Source of the DNA: Intrasporangium chromatireducens Q5-1 | GTDB taxonomy: Bacteria > Actinomycetota > Actinomycetes > Actinomycetales > Dermatophilaceae | DNA: 37,163 nucleotides | NCBI RefSeq assembly: GCF_000576575.1 | Contig: NZ_AWQS01000019.1 | Span: 1-37,163 of the forward strand | Direction: 5' to 3' | Shown: one piece after another, positions 15,727 to 24,062 of the stretch | Numbering within the stretch: the first letter of the stretch is position 1 | Layout: each line of letters opens with the position of its first letter | The notes under the pieces: generated by a model | The model's input: only the letters and a program-made list of their open reading frames with translations | Databases searched by the model: none | What the model was told of the DNA's origin: nothing | Position numbers and translations under genes: made by a program

Positions 15727-15756
15727 TTGGGATCCGCGCCCCCGACTCGGTATGGT
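15727..15756 (+). promoter_or_regulatory. Candidate promoter of tRNA-Gly(TCC)
   Basis: TTGGGA (15727-15732) and TATGGT (15751-15756) are separated by 18 bases. The start would fall a few bases before the tRNA 5' end. Confidence 0.45.
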
Positions 15757-15766
15757 TGCGCCGTCT

Positions 15767-15837
15767 GCGGGTGTAGTTCAGTAGCAGAACATCCTCCTTC
15801 CAGGAGGAAGACGTGAGTGCGATTCTTGCCGCCCGCT
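15767..15837 (+). tRNA. tRNA-Gly (anticodon TCC), with an unusual elbow
   Basis: 71 nt cloverleaf. The acceptor stem is GCGGGTG/CGCCCGC (one G.T pair) and the D-arm is GTTC AGTAGCA GAAC. Anticodon stem TCCTC/GAGGA holds loop CTTCCAG, giving anticodon TCC. The variable loop is 4 nt, the T-arm GTGAG TGCGATT CTTGC, and the discriminator T. Compared with tRNA-Gly(CCC) in this window, G18 is A and T55 is G, so the conserved 18-55 contact is changed on both sides. T-stem pairs 50-64 and 51-63 are wobbles. All other stems are intact and both a promoter and terminator flank it, so it is probably transcribed. Its role in translation is less certain. Confidence 0.85.
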
Positions 15838-15844
15838 CGAGTTG

Positions 15845-15888
15845 AACGCCGACGCGCCTGACCCCTCGGGGCCGGGCGCGTCGGCGTT
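15845..15888 (+). terminator. Terminator of tRNA-Gly(TCC)
   Basis: A perfect 14-bp stem, AACGCCGACGCGCC and its complement, with a 16-nt loop and ending in TTT, begins 7 bases after the tRNA. Confidence 0.8.
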
Positions 15889-16001
15889 TCACCCCCTGGG
15901 CGCTGCCTCACGAAACGACAACAAATGGCATCAGTGGGGCGAATGGGGCGAAAGGGCGCTACCGTGCTTCACGTCTCTTTCGCACCAGTTTGGGGTCGCT
16001 C

Positions 16002-18251
16002 GTGTTCTCCACCCGCTCTTTCCTAGGCCGTACGTCCGCTGCCCTCCTCCGCGTGGCACTGGCCCTCGCGGGCACGACCGCCGCCATCGCCGCGGCCCCC
16101 GCAGCCACCAGCGCCAACCCACCAGACACGACAGCGGCCCCTGCAATCGCTGGTCCTGCCGGCTCTGCCGACCCGGCCGCCGCTACGCCGACGAAGGCCG
16201 ACACCACGACGAAGCCGGTCCGGGCCAAGGTCGACAAGCACCGCCTCCAGGCGGACCCCAAGCAGGCCGACGCCGCCCAGCTGTCGGGTGCCGACGTGAC
16301 AGAGGCCAAGCGCGAGGCGAAGGGCCGCGCCGTTCGTGTCGCGTCCGCCTCCGCCGAGGTGGCCCTGCCCAAGCTCGCCGTCGTCGGCGTCAACTGGCGT
16401 CAGGGGTCCGCCCCGGGGACCACCGTCCAGTACCGGACGAAGACCGCCACCGGCTGGGGGGCGTGGCAGTTCGTCGACTCCGAGGGCGAGCACCGGCCCG
16501 ACGGCGCCGAGGCCGCCACGGCCGCGCGCCGCACCTCCGGCGCCCGCGAGTCGTCCGCGCCGATCATCACGACCGGCGCCAAGGACGTTCAGGTCCGTCT
16601 CGTCGCCCCCTCCGGCACCGCCCCGGCCGACCCCGAGCTCGTCGTCGTCGACCCGGGCAGCCAGCCCGCCGACGCCACCCCGTCCCCCAGCCCGGCCAGC
16701 GCGGTCGCGCAGTCCAGCTCCGCCTCGACCGGCGCTGAGATCACGCCGGCCGCACTGAGCGCCGGTGTCGCCACACAGCCCACGATCTACTCGCGCGCCC
16801 AGTGGGGCGCGGACGAGAGCATCCGGGACCAGTCCCAGCCCGACTACGGCGTGGTCCGGGCCGCCTTCGTGCACCACACGGTCGGCACCAACAACTACAC
16901 CCGCGACCAGGTCCCGGGGATCATCCGGGGCATCTACGCCTACCACGTCAACGGCAACGGCTGGCGCGACATCGGCTACAACTTCCTCGTCGACAAGTTC
17001 GGCCGGATCTGGGAGGGCCGCTACGGCGGCATCGACAAGGCCGTCGTCGGTGCGCACACCTACGGCCTCAACTACTACGTGTTCGCCGCGTCGGTCCTCG
17101 GCAACTACCAGACCGCCCAGCCGAGCAGCGCGACCATCACGGCCCTCGCCAGGCTGATCGCCTGGAAGGCCTCGATCCACCACTTCGACGTGCAGGGCCG
17201 CACGACCATCAACGGCACGACGTACAACAACATCTCGGGACACCGGGACGCCAAGGACAACTACACCGAGTGCCCGGGCCAGTACCTCTACAACAAGCTC
17301 GGCGCGATCCGCACCCAGGCGGCCAGCTATGCGCCCGCGGTGGCGCGCATGGCCGGCTCCGACCGCTATGCGACCGCCTCGGCTGTCTCCGCGCAGACCT
17401 TCGGCGCCGGCGCCCCGGTGGCGTTCGTCGCGACGGGCACCGACTTCCCCGACGCCCTCGCCGGCGCCGCGGCGGCCGGCTCGCTCGGCGGACCGATCCT
17501 GCTCACCCAGCGCACCAGCCTGCCCGCCGCCACGGCCACCGAGCTCCGGCGTCTCAAGCCCCGCAGGATCGTGGTCCTCGGCTCGACCGGAGTGATCTCC
17601 GCAGCCGTCGAGTCGACGCTCCGCTCCTACGCGGGCACCGTGCAGCGTCAGGCTGGGTCGGACCGCTACGCCACCGCCGCCGCGGTCTCGCGTGCGACGT
17701 TCGGCGCCGGCGCCCCCGTCGCCTACGTCGCAACTGGCACGAACTTCCCCGACGCCCTGGCCGGCAGCCCCGCCGGTGGCGCCAAGAACGGGCCGGTGCT
17801 CCTCGTCAAGGGCGGGACGATCCCCGACGCGACGGCCGCTGAGCTGGCCCGGCTGAGGCCGCAACGGATCGTCGTCCTCGGCAGCACGGGCGTCGTCCCG
17901 GCGTCGGTGGAGCAAGCGCTGCGTGCCTACTCGACGAACGTGTCGCGTGCGGCGGGTTCCGACCGCTACGGGACGGCCGCCCGCGTCTCCGCCACGACCT
18001 TCGGCACCCGGGTCCCGATCGCGTTCGTGGCGACGGGCGCCGACTTCCCGGACGCCCTGGCCGGCGGTCCGGCCGGTGGCTTCCGCGGGGGTCCGATCCT
18101 GCTCACCCAGGCGACCAAGGTTCCCCAAGCCACGCTGGACGAGCTGACCCGCCTGAAGCCGGCACGCATCGTCGTCCTCGGCAGCAACGGGGTGGTGAGC
18201 GACGCCGTTGCGAAGCGCCTCTGGGCCTACGAGGCGCCGCCCACCAGCTGA
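16002..18251 (+). CDS. Secreted N-acetylmuramoyl-L-alanine amidase (PGRP type) with three CWB2 repeats
   Basis: 749 aa from GTG 16002; a TTG at 15990 is in frame but less likely. An N-terminal signal peptide (FSTRSFLGR, then an Ala-rich core to about residue 35) precedes a low-complexity and sandwich-like region. A PGRP/Amidase_2 domain follows at about 260-430: YSRAQWGADES, VHHTVGTNN, GHRD and TECPG supply the two His and the Cys that bind zinc, so it should be catalytically active. Three cell-wall-binding repeats type 2 follow (about 447-540, 541-640, 641-749). Each starts with AGSDRY.TA and contains FPDALAG and RIVVLGS.GV. It should cleave the peptide stem from peptidoglycan outside the cell. 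It is monocistronic, with a strong terminator. Confidence 0.92.
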   Translation: MFSTRSFLGRTSAALLRVALALAGTTAAIAAAPAATSANPPDTTAAPAIAGPAGSADPAAATPTKADTTTKPVRAKVDKHRLQADPKQADAAQLSGADVTEAKREAKGRAVRVASASAEVALPKLAVVGVNWRQGSAPGTTVQYRTKTATGWGAWQFVDSEGEHRPDGAEAATAARRTSGARESSAPIITTGAKDVQVRLVAPSGTAPADPELVVVDPGSQPADATPSPSPASAVAQSSSASTGAEITPAALSAGVATQPTIYSRAQWGADESIRDQSQPDYGVVRAAFVHHTVGTNNYTRDQVPGIIRGIYAYHVNGNGWRDIGYNFLVDKFGRIWEGRYGGIDKAVVGAHTYGLNYYVFAASVLGNYQTAQPSSATITALARLIAWKASIHHFDVQGRTTINGTTYNNISGHRDAKDNYTECPGQYLYNKLGAIRTQAASYAPAVARMAGSDRYATASAVSAQTFGAGAPVAFVATGTDFPDALAGAAAAGSLGGPILLTQRTSLPAATATELRRLKPRRIVVLGSTGVISAAVESTLRSYAGTVQRQAGSDRYATAAAVSRATFGAGAPVAYVATGTNFPDALAGSPAGGAKNGPVLLVKGGTIPDATAAELARLRPQRIVVLGSTGVVPASVEQALRAYSTNVSRAAGSDRYGTAARVSATTFGTRVPIAFVATGADFPDALAGGPAGGFRGGPILLTQATKVPQATLDELTRLKPARIVVLGSNGVVSDAVAKRLWAYEAPPTS

Positions 18252-18261
18252 GCCCACCCAT

Positions 18262-18293
18262 GAAGGGCCCGGTCCGCTCGGACCGGGCCCTTC
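18262..18293 (+). terminator. Terminator of the amidase gene
   Basis: Perfect 14-bp stem GAAGGGCCCGGTCC and its complement, 4-nt loop GCTC, 10 bases after the stop codon. Confidence 0.85.
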
Positions 18294-18319
18294 GCCTGTC
18301 CCGACCAGCCGACGAACTG

Positions 18320-18357
18320 CGCGGTATGCCGCTGAGCCGGCTCAGCGGCATACCGCG
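18320..18357. repeat. Perfect 38-bp palindrome made of two GTATGCCGC words
   Basis: Both strands read CGCGGTATGCCGCTGAGCC and then its reverse complement, with no central spacer. It lies between the amidase terminator and the fadE5 promoter region, so it is not needed as a second terminator. Each half holds one copy of the over-represented word GTATGCCGC followed by TGAGC. Confidence 0.95.
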
Positions 18358-18374
18358 GGCTTCCGCTTGCGATC

Positions 18375-18415
18375 GTTACTGACGGGTAGCATCATGGAGT
18401 TAACTCGTCGGTAAC
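18375..18415 (+). promoter_or_regulatory. Two inverted operator-like sites before fadE5
   Basis: GTTACTGACGGGTAGC (18375-18390) on the plus strand and GTTACCGACGAGTTAAC read on the minus strand (18399-18415) share GTTACYGACGRGT. They flank the likely start region. Sites of this kind are typical for TetR-family fatty-acid regulators, but the regulator is not in the window. Confidence 0.45.
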
Positions 18416-18433
18416 AAGGAAGCTGGTGCAGCG

Positions 18434-20296
18434 GTGGGCCACTACAAGAGCAACGTGCGTGATCTCGAGTTCAACCTGTTCGAGGTGTTCGGTCGCCAGG
18501 AGATGCTGGGGCACGGGATCTACGCGGACATCGACGTCGATGCCGCCAAGGACATCCTTCGAGAGGTGTCGCGTCTCGCCGAGAACGAGCTGGCGGAGAG
18601 CCTGCTCGACTCCGACCGCAACCCGCCCACCTTCGACCCCACGAGCCACTCCGTCACGATCCCCGAGTCGTTCAAGAAGTCGTACCGCGCCTACATCGAC
18701 GCCGGCTGGGGCAACCTCGACACCCCGGCCGAGCTCGGCGGCATGGTCGTGCCGCCGTCGCTGAGGTGGTCCGTCGCAGAGATGGTCTGTGGCGCCAACC
18801 CGGCGGTGCACATGTACTCCGCCAGCTACTCCTTCGCGAACCTGCTCTACCACCTCGGCACCGAGGACCAGAAGAAGCTCGCAAAGCACATCGTCGAGCA
18901 GGGGTGGCACACGACGATGGTCCTCACCGAGCCGGACGCGGGCTCCGACGTCGGCGCCGGCCGGACCAGGGCCACGCAGCAGCCCGACGGCACGTGGCAC
19001 CTCGAGGGCGTCAAGCGCTTCATCACCTCGGCCGAGTCCGACATGGTCGACAACGTCGTCCACTTCGTCCTCGCCCGGCCGGAGGGCGCCGGCCCGGGCA
19101 CCAAGGGCCTGTCGCTCTTCATCGTCCCGAAGTTCCACGTCGACCTCGAGACCGGCGAGCTCGGTGACCGCAACGGCGTCTACGTCACCAACGTCGAGCA
19201 CAAGATGGGCCTCAAGGTCAGCACCACCTGCGAGGTGACCTTCGGCGAGCACGAGCCTGCCGTCGGCACGCTCCTCGGCGACGTCCACGACGGCATCGCG
19301 CAGATGTTCAAGGTCATCGAGAACGCCCGAATGTTCGTCGGCACCAAGGCGATCGCGACTCTCTCGACCGGCTACCTCAACGCCCTCGAGTACGCGAAGC
19401 AGCGCGTCCAGGGCGCCGACCTGACCCAGCAGACGGACAAGACGGCACCGCGCGTCACCATCACGCACCACCCCGACGTGCGCCGCTCGCTCATGCTTCA
19501 GAAGGCCTACGCCGAGGGCCTGCGCGCCCTCGTCGTCTACACGGCCGCGCAGCAGGACGTCGTCGCCCAGGCGCAGGGTGGCAACCCGGCCGCTCCGCTC
19601 GAGAAGGGCTCCGACGCCGAGCTCGCGGCGAAGGTCAGCGACCTGCTCCTGCCGATCGTCAAGGGGCTCGGCTCGGAGCGGGCCTGGGTGCTGCTCGGCA
19701 CGGAGTCGCTGCAGACCCTCGGCGGCTCGGGCTTCCTGCAGGACTACCCGATCGAGCAGTACGTCCGCGACGCGAAGATCGACACCCTCTACGAGGGCAC
19801 GACCGCCATCCAGGGCATGGACTTCTTCTTCCGCAAGATCGTGCGGGACAAGGGCCAGGCGCTGCAGCACGTCGCCGGACAGATCCAGGAGTTCGCCAAG
19901 GACCTCGGTGGCTCACTCGACCGTGAGCGCGAGCTGCTCGGCAAGGCGCTCGAGGACGTCCAGGGGATGCTCGGCCACCTCGTCGGCGAACTGATGAGGT
20001 CGGACCCGCGGATGGGCGGCGAGGTGTCCAACATCTACAAGGTCGGCCAGAACACGACCCGGTTCCTGCTCTCCGCCGGGGACCTGCTCGTCGGGTGGCT
20101 CCTGCTCCGACAGGCCGAGGTCGCCCAGCGCGCCCTCGAGTCCGGCGCGACGGGCAAGGACGGCGACTTCTACACGGGCAAGGTCGCGGCCGCCTCGTTC
20201 TACGCGAGGAACGTCCTGCCGAGGCTCGCTGCGGAGCGGGCCGTCGTCGAGGCGACCGACAACGCCCTAATGGAGGTGCCCGAGGCCGCCTTCTGA
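18434..20296 (+). CDS. fadE5: Acyl-CoA dehydrogenase, FadE5-like
   Basis: 620 aa FAD-dependent acyl-CoA dehydrogenase performing the first step of fatty-acid beta-oxidation. The N-terminus [17 protein letters not shown], the segment [11 protein letters not shown] and the block [10 protein letters not shown] match M. tuberculosis FadE5 (about 611 aa) almost word for word. The catalytic Glu lies in LYEGTTAIQ at about residue 454, as in FadE5. The extra C-terminal helical domain ([13 protein letters not shown] to MEVPEAAF) is also present. The start is GTG with AAGGAAG about 12 bases upstream. It stands alone behind two operator-like sites, suggesting regulation by acyl-CoA or lipid status (inference). 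FadE5-type enzymes are known for a broad chain-length range. Confidence 0.94.
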   Translation: MGHYKSNVRDLEFNLFEVFGRQEMLGHGIYADIDVDAAKDILREVSRLAENELAESLLDSDRNPPTFDPTSHSVTIPESFKKSYRAYIDAGWGNLDTPAELGGMVVPPSLRWSVAEMVCGANPAVHMYSASYSFANLLYHLGTEDQKKLAKHIVEQGWHTTMVLTEPDAGSDVGAGRTRATQQPDGTWHLEGVKRFITSAESDMVDNVVHFVLARPEGAGPGTKGLSLFIVPKFHVDLETGELGDRNGVYVTNVEHKMGLKVSTTCEVTFGEHEPAVGTLLGDVHDGIAQMFKVIENARMFVGTKAIATLSTGYLNALEYAKQRVQGADLTQQTDKTAPRVTITHHPDVRRSLMLQKAYAEGLRALVVYTAAQQDVVAQAQGGNPAAPLEKGSDAELAAKVSDLLLPIVKGLGSERAWVLLGTESLQTLGGSGFLQDYPIEQYVRDAKIDTLYEGTTAIQGMDFFFRKIVRDKGQALQHVAGQIQEFAKDLGGSLDRERELLGKALEDVQGMLGHLVGELMRSDPRMGGEVSNIYKVGQNTTRFLLSAGDLLVGWLLLRQAEVAQRALESGATGKDGDFYTGKVAAASFYARNVLPRLAAERAVVEATDNALMEVPEAAF

Positions 20297-20327
20297 CGGC
20301 CACCTCGGGGTCGTTCGCTCGTTCCGG

Positions 20328-20355
20328 GCAGGATCGGGGCGCGCTCCGATCCTGC
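20328..20355. terminator. Bidirectional hairpin between fadE5 and the acyltransferase gene
   Basis: GCAGGATCGG/CCGATCCTGC pair as 10 bp with an 8-nt loop between two convergent genes. The stem can be extended with one mismatch. Confidence 0.65.
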
Positions 20356-20367
20356 TCGCCCGCCCGG

Positions 20368-21747
20368 TCAGGCGCCCTTGACGTGTGGCCGGGCGGCGCG
20401 CAGGAGGAGCAGACCGAGCGCCAGGACGACGAAGCCGACCGCCGGGGTGATGTCGCCGACGAGGAAGAAGGCGGGTCGGTTGCCCAGCAGGTCGACGCCG
20501 ACGATCGAGACCATCAGGATCCCGAAGAAGACCACGAGCGCTGCGACCCCGGCCAGCGGGTCGGGCCAGTACCGCCGCTCCTGCACCGTCCCGGCGTTCC
20601 GGCTCGGCCCGCTGTCGAACCTCGCGAACGTGGCGACGAGGGCGGCCAGGATGACCGCGAGGAGGAGGAACAGCCCGGGCCTGGTCGCCCACCACAACAG
20701 CGAGGCCACCGGCGGCTGACCGAGACCGATCGCGCGCCGTCCGAGCTCCACCACCATCAGCGCGGTCAGGTGCCAGAGGAAGGCCGTCATCGCGAAGGGG
20801 GCGACCCGCACGACCGCCGCCCACACCGCCGGCCTGACCAGCAGCCGTGCCGCCGGGCCCCGCAGCACCACGGCGAGCCCGATGATCCCCACCCCCTGGG
20901 CGAGCAGTGCCACCGTCGGTGGGGCCATGTTGCTGACCGCCTCCCCCGGCAGGCCGACCATCGAGGTGGGGTACGGACCGACGGTGATGAGCACGACCAT
21001 CACGCCATAGCCCCCGACCAGCATGGCCCAGCCCCGCGACACCGTGAGCATCCCGTCCCGCCACGCGAAGCCGAGCTGGTGCAGGGCCAACCAGACGAGG
21101 GCGAAGTTGAGGTTGCCCACGAGCCCCAGCGCGGGCACCGTGAAACGCACCACGTCGACGAGGACGGCCCCGAGCGCGAGGAGCACAGCGGCATACAGCC
21201 CGAGCCGTTGGTGCAGGCGGCGCATCGCGGGCGCGCAGGCGCACACCCCGAGGTAGATCCCCACGAACCACAGGAGCTGGGGCACCATGACGAGCGCGTC
21301 CCGCGCGAGACGACCGTCCGCGCCGGGCAGCGACGTGAGCCCCGCGGCGTGGGCGACGACGCCGAGGACGACCCAGACGGCGAGGAAGGCGAGCGTCGGC
21401 CGCAGCAGTCGCGCCGCGCGACGGCCGAGGAATGCCGCATAGCGGCCCCGACGCGATCCGCCGCGACGGTCGAGCGACTCGAGGGCGTAGGAGTGGGCGA
21501 CCCCGCCCACGACGAAGAAGAGCGGCATCACCTGCAGCAGCCAGGTGAGCGGCTGCAGGGACGGCACGATGGTCAGGGCGTTGCTGACCGTACCGTCGGG
21601 TGTCACGACGACCATGAGCCAGTGGCCGAGGATGACGACGAGGAGCGAGCCCGCTCGCAGCAGGTCGGCGAAGCGGTCGCGGTCTGCCGGCGTGGCGCGC
21701 GCGACCGCGTCCGGCGAGGGGTGGGCCGGCTCGGCGAGGGCACTCAC
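20368..21747 (-). CDS. Membrane acyltransferase, acyltransferase 3 family
   Basis: 459 aa polytopic membrane protein with about ten or eleven hydrophobic helices. The N-terminal DRDRFADLLRAGSLLVVILGHW carries the Arg/Asp.R..A pattern and His42 expected for the catalytic His of this family (OafA/NolL-like). These proteins move acyl groups from the cytoplasm to sugars or lipids on the outer face. No sugar-transferase neighbours identify the acceptor. Between helices near residue 280 the loop YPTSMVGLPGEAVSN faces one side. The start ATG at 21747 lies about 27 bases inside the window from a divergently placed low-complexity gap, with no overlap. Confidence 0.85.
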   Translation of the reverse strand: MSALAEPAHPSPDAVARATPADRDRFADLLRAGSLLVVILGHWLMVVVTPDGTVSNALTIVPSLQPLTWLLQVMPLFFVVGGVAHSYALESLDRRGGSRRGRYAAFLGRRAARLLRPTLAFLAVWVVLGVVAHAAGLTSLPGADGRLARDALVMVPQLLWFVGIYLGVCACAPAMRRLHQRLGLYAAVLLALGAVLVDVVRFTVPALGLVGNLNFALVWLALHQLGFAWRDGMLTVSRGWAMLVGGYGVMVVLITVGPYPTSMVGLPGEAVSNMAPPTVALLAQGVGIIGLAVVLRGPAARLLVRPAVWAAVVRVAPFAMTAFLWHLTALMVVELGRRAIGLGQPPVASLLWWATRPGLFLLLAVILAALVATFARFDSGPSRNAGTVQERRYWPDPLAGVAALVVFFGILMVSIVGVDLLGNRPAFFLVGDITPAVGFVVLALGLLLLRAARPHVKGA

Positions 21748-21830
21748 CTCACCATGACAGCAGAAACGGCGGCCCGAGCACGTGAGTTTCGGTGCTCAGG
21801 CCGCCGCGGGCCCCGAGGTGGTGCTGTTTG

Positions 21831-22130
21831 TCAGTAGTCGTCCCGCCGCTCGACGACCTCCGGGTCGCGCTCGACGACGCGGTCACGCTCGACCGGGCCA
21901 CGGTCGCGCTCGACCACGTCGGGGCCGCCCCGGCGCTCCACGACGGTCGTGTGTGCGGTGCGGGTCCGCTGCGCGTTCATGATGAGCGCGAGGATGATGG
22001 CCAGCGCACCGGCGGCCATGAGGATGATGCCCACCGTGTTGAGGTTGGTGTTGAGCACGCTCGTGTCGAGGTTCGTGAAGTAGAAGATCGCGCCCAGCAC
22101 GAGCAGGATGATGCCGAGACCGATACCCAT
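21831..22130 (-). CDS. Small two-helix membrane protein (DUF6458-like)
   Basis: 99 aa. Two membrane helices (about 4-20 and 33-52) flank a short Asn-rich loop, NLDTSVLNTNLNTVG. This layout is typical of small actinobacterial DUF6458 proteins. After residue 53 the protein is soluble and made of imperfect VVERD repeats (VVERRGG, VVERDRG, VERDRVVERDPEVVERRDDY), highly charged and probably disordered. The start ATG is followed by GGTATCGGTCTCGGC. It stands between two unrelated genes; function unknown. The strong family shape makes a real gene very likely. Confidence 0.83.
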   Translation of the reverse strand: MGIGLGIILLVLGAIFYFTNLDTSVLNTNLNTVGIILMAAGALAIILALIMNAQRTRTAHTTVVERRGGPDVVERDRGPVERDRVVERDPEVVERRDDY

Positions 22131-22199
22131 GTTCGTCTCCTTGTCCGGGGCGCGCGGGGCCGCGCGCCTCGGGAACCCTCTACCCGCAGTTGGTCGCTG

Positions 22200-24062
22200 T
22201 CACACGCCCCGCAGGTCGAGGGTCAGACGGGAGTCGCCCGCGGGGTCGATGACGACGGGGATGCCCCAGTCCTGCTGGAAGAGGTGGCAGGCGGCGTGCT
22301 CGGGCACCTCACCGGTGACCGGGTCGCCGTCGCAGGCGGCGGCCTGGACGGACACATGGAGGGTGCCCGTTGGTATGCCGCTCACCACCTCGAGCGCCCG
22401 ACGCAGCCCCCGCGCGCGGCCCGCTCCCGATGCGAGCAGCTCGGGTGGAGAGGCGGATACGTCAAGCATGGTCGGGTCGCCCCAGCGGTCGTCGAGCTTC
22501 TGGCCCGGTGGCGGGACGAAGGCCACCTCGAGGTCGACCTGGCCCGGCGGCAAGGTGGTCGGCGGCCGCTGGGTGCGGCGGGAAGGGCCGTCGACGTGCT
22601 GCACGTCCTCGGGGAGGGGAACTCGCACGAGCCGGTGCGCCGCCGACTCGACGACGACGAGGCGGACCTCGCCGGTGTCGGGATCCGCTTCGACGACGGC
22701 GTCGCTCGGCTCACTGAGGCCCTGGGCCAGCGTCGTGACCTGGCCCGTGGCCGGGTCGTAGCGCCGGATCGCGCCGTTGTACGTGTCACTGATGGCGACG
22801 GACCCGTCCGGGAGCTCGGTCACCCCGAGGGGGTGCTGGAGCAGCGCTTGGTCGGCCGGACCGTCGCGGTGGCCGAAGTCGAACAGCCCTGCCCCCACGT
22901 GCGACTCGACGACGAGGTCGCCACTGTCGTTGCGGCGCAACGAGCGCAGGGCAGACGTCTCTGAGTCGGCAATCCACGTGCGGCTTCCGTCCCCGGCCGC
23001 CGCCAGGCCGGACGGCTGGGCGAACCACGCCTCACCCGCCGGGCCGTCGACGAGCCCCTCGTTGGAGGTGCCGGCGACGACGTCGACGACACCGTCCTCG
23101 GGGGTGTCCCCTGGCCGCCAGGCCCACAGTTGGTGGGTGCCGGCCATGGCGATGAGGACCCGGTCCTCGACCCAGGCCAGGTCCCATGGGGTCGACAGCG
23201 GCTGGCGGAGGGCCGGCCCACCGCCGCTCCGCTCGCGCAGCTGCTCGCCGGTGCCGGCCAGGACATGGATCGTCCCGTCGGAGAAGCGGATTCCCTTGAG
23301 CTGGTGGTTGACCGCGTCGGCGACCACGAGGTCGATACCGAGCCGGTCTCGCAGTGCCGGCGGAGCGAGCAACAGGCCCTGCGGCTCGTTGAAGACGCCC
23401 GGACCGCCCCAGCGCGCACGCTCGCTCTCGAGATCGGGCGCGAGGTGGACCACCTGGTGGTTCGCGGTGTCGGAGACGACGAAGGACCCGTCGGGCAGGC
23501 TCACTGCCTTGCCCGGGAAGCGCAGCGCCGTGTCTGCCGGGGCGGGCGGCACATACGGGTCGTCGCCGGGCTGGAGCGTGCCCTTGGCCGTGTGTTCCTC
23601 GACGAGCTCCCGCACCAGCGCCGCCAGCCCCGGCCCGTGCCCCTCGCCGGACATCGAGGCCGCGATGAACCCCTCGGGGTCGATGACGACGAGGGTCGGC
23701 CACGCGCGGGCAGTGTAAGCGCGCCACGTCGCGAGGTCCGGGTCGTCGAGGACCGGGTGGGTCACGGCGTACCGCTCGACAGCGGCCGCGAGCGCATCCG
23801 GGTCTGCCTCGTGCTCGAACTTCGGCGAGTGCACCCCGATGATGCTGAGGGCGCCCTCGAACTCCCGCTCCAGCGGTCGGAGCTCGTCGAGGACATGCAG
23901 GCAGTTGACGCAGCAGAAGGTCCAGAAGTCGAGGACGGTGATGCGGCCGCGGAGGTCCGTCAAGGTGAGGGGCCGGCCGCCGGTGTTGAGCCAGCCCCGA
24001 CCGGTGAGCTCGGGCGCCCGGACCCGGGCTCGGGCCCTCGGCGCCGCTTTGACCGTTCGCAT
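22200..24062 (-). CDS. Thioredoxin-like protein with NHL repeats (NHLRC2-like)
   Basis: 620 aa. An N-terminal thioredoxin-fold domain carries WTFCCVNC, the redox pair being Cys51 and Cys54. It is followed by VLDELRPLEREFEGALSIIGVHSPKFEHE, the typical thioredoxin/peroxiredoxin-like stretch. A long NHL-repeat beta-propeller follows from about residue 185 (LPDGSFVVSDTANHQVVHLAPD, FNEPQGL, LPDGSVAISDTYNGAIRRYDP) and ends in a C-terminal sandwich-like region. No signal peptide is visible, so it is probably cytosolic. The start ATG overlaps the preceding nitrilase-family stop as TGATG, so the two are translated together. The architecture is conserved as far as animal NHLRC2, but the partner substrate is not known. 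Confidence 0.88.
   Translation of the reverse strand: MRTVKAAPRARARVRAPELTGRGWLNTGGRPLTLTDLRGRITVLDFWTFCCVNCLHVLDELRPLEREFEGALSIIGVHSPKFEHEADPDALAAAVERYAVTHPVLDDPDLATWRAYTARAWPTLVVIDPEGFIAASMSGEGHGPGLAALVRELVEEHTAKGTLQPGDDPYVPPAPADTALRFPGKAVSLPDGSFVVSDTANHQVVHLAPDLESERARWGGPGVFNEPQGLLLAPPALRDRLGIDLVVADAVNHQLKGIRFSDGTIHVLAGTGEQLRERSGGGPALRQPLSTPWDLAWVEDRVLIAMAGTHQLWAWRPGDTPEDGVVDVVAGTSNEGLVDGPAGEAWFAQPSGLAAAGDGSRTWIADSETSALRSLRRNDSGDLVVESHVGAGLFDFGHRDGPADQALLQHPLGVTELPDGSVAISDTYNGAIRRYDPATGQVTTLAQGLSEPSDAVVEADPDTGEVRLVVVESAAHRLVRVPLPEDVQHVDGPSRRTQRPPTTLPPGQVDLEVAFVPPPGQKLDDRWGDPTMLDVSASPPELLASGAGRARGLRRALEVVSGIPTGTLHVSVQAAACDGDPVTGEVPEHAACHLFQQDWGIPVVIDPAGDSRLTLDLRGV

Noticed and set aside
16002-18251. 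Long minus-strand frame opposite the amidase gene
   Set aside because: It mirrors the amidase coding sequence and lacks recognisable domains, while the plus strand has a signal peptide, zinc ligands and repeats.
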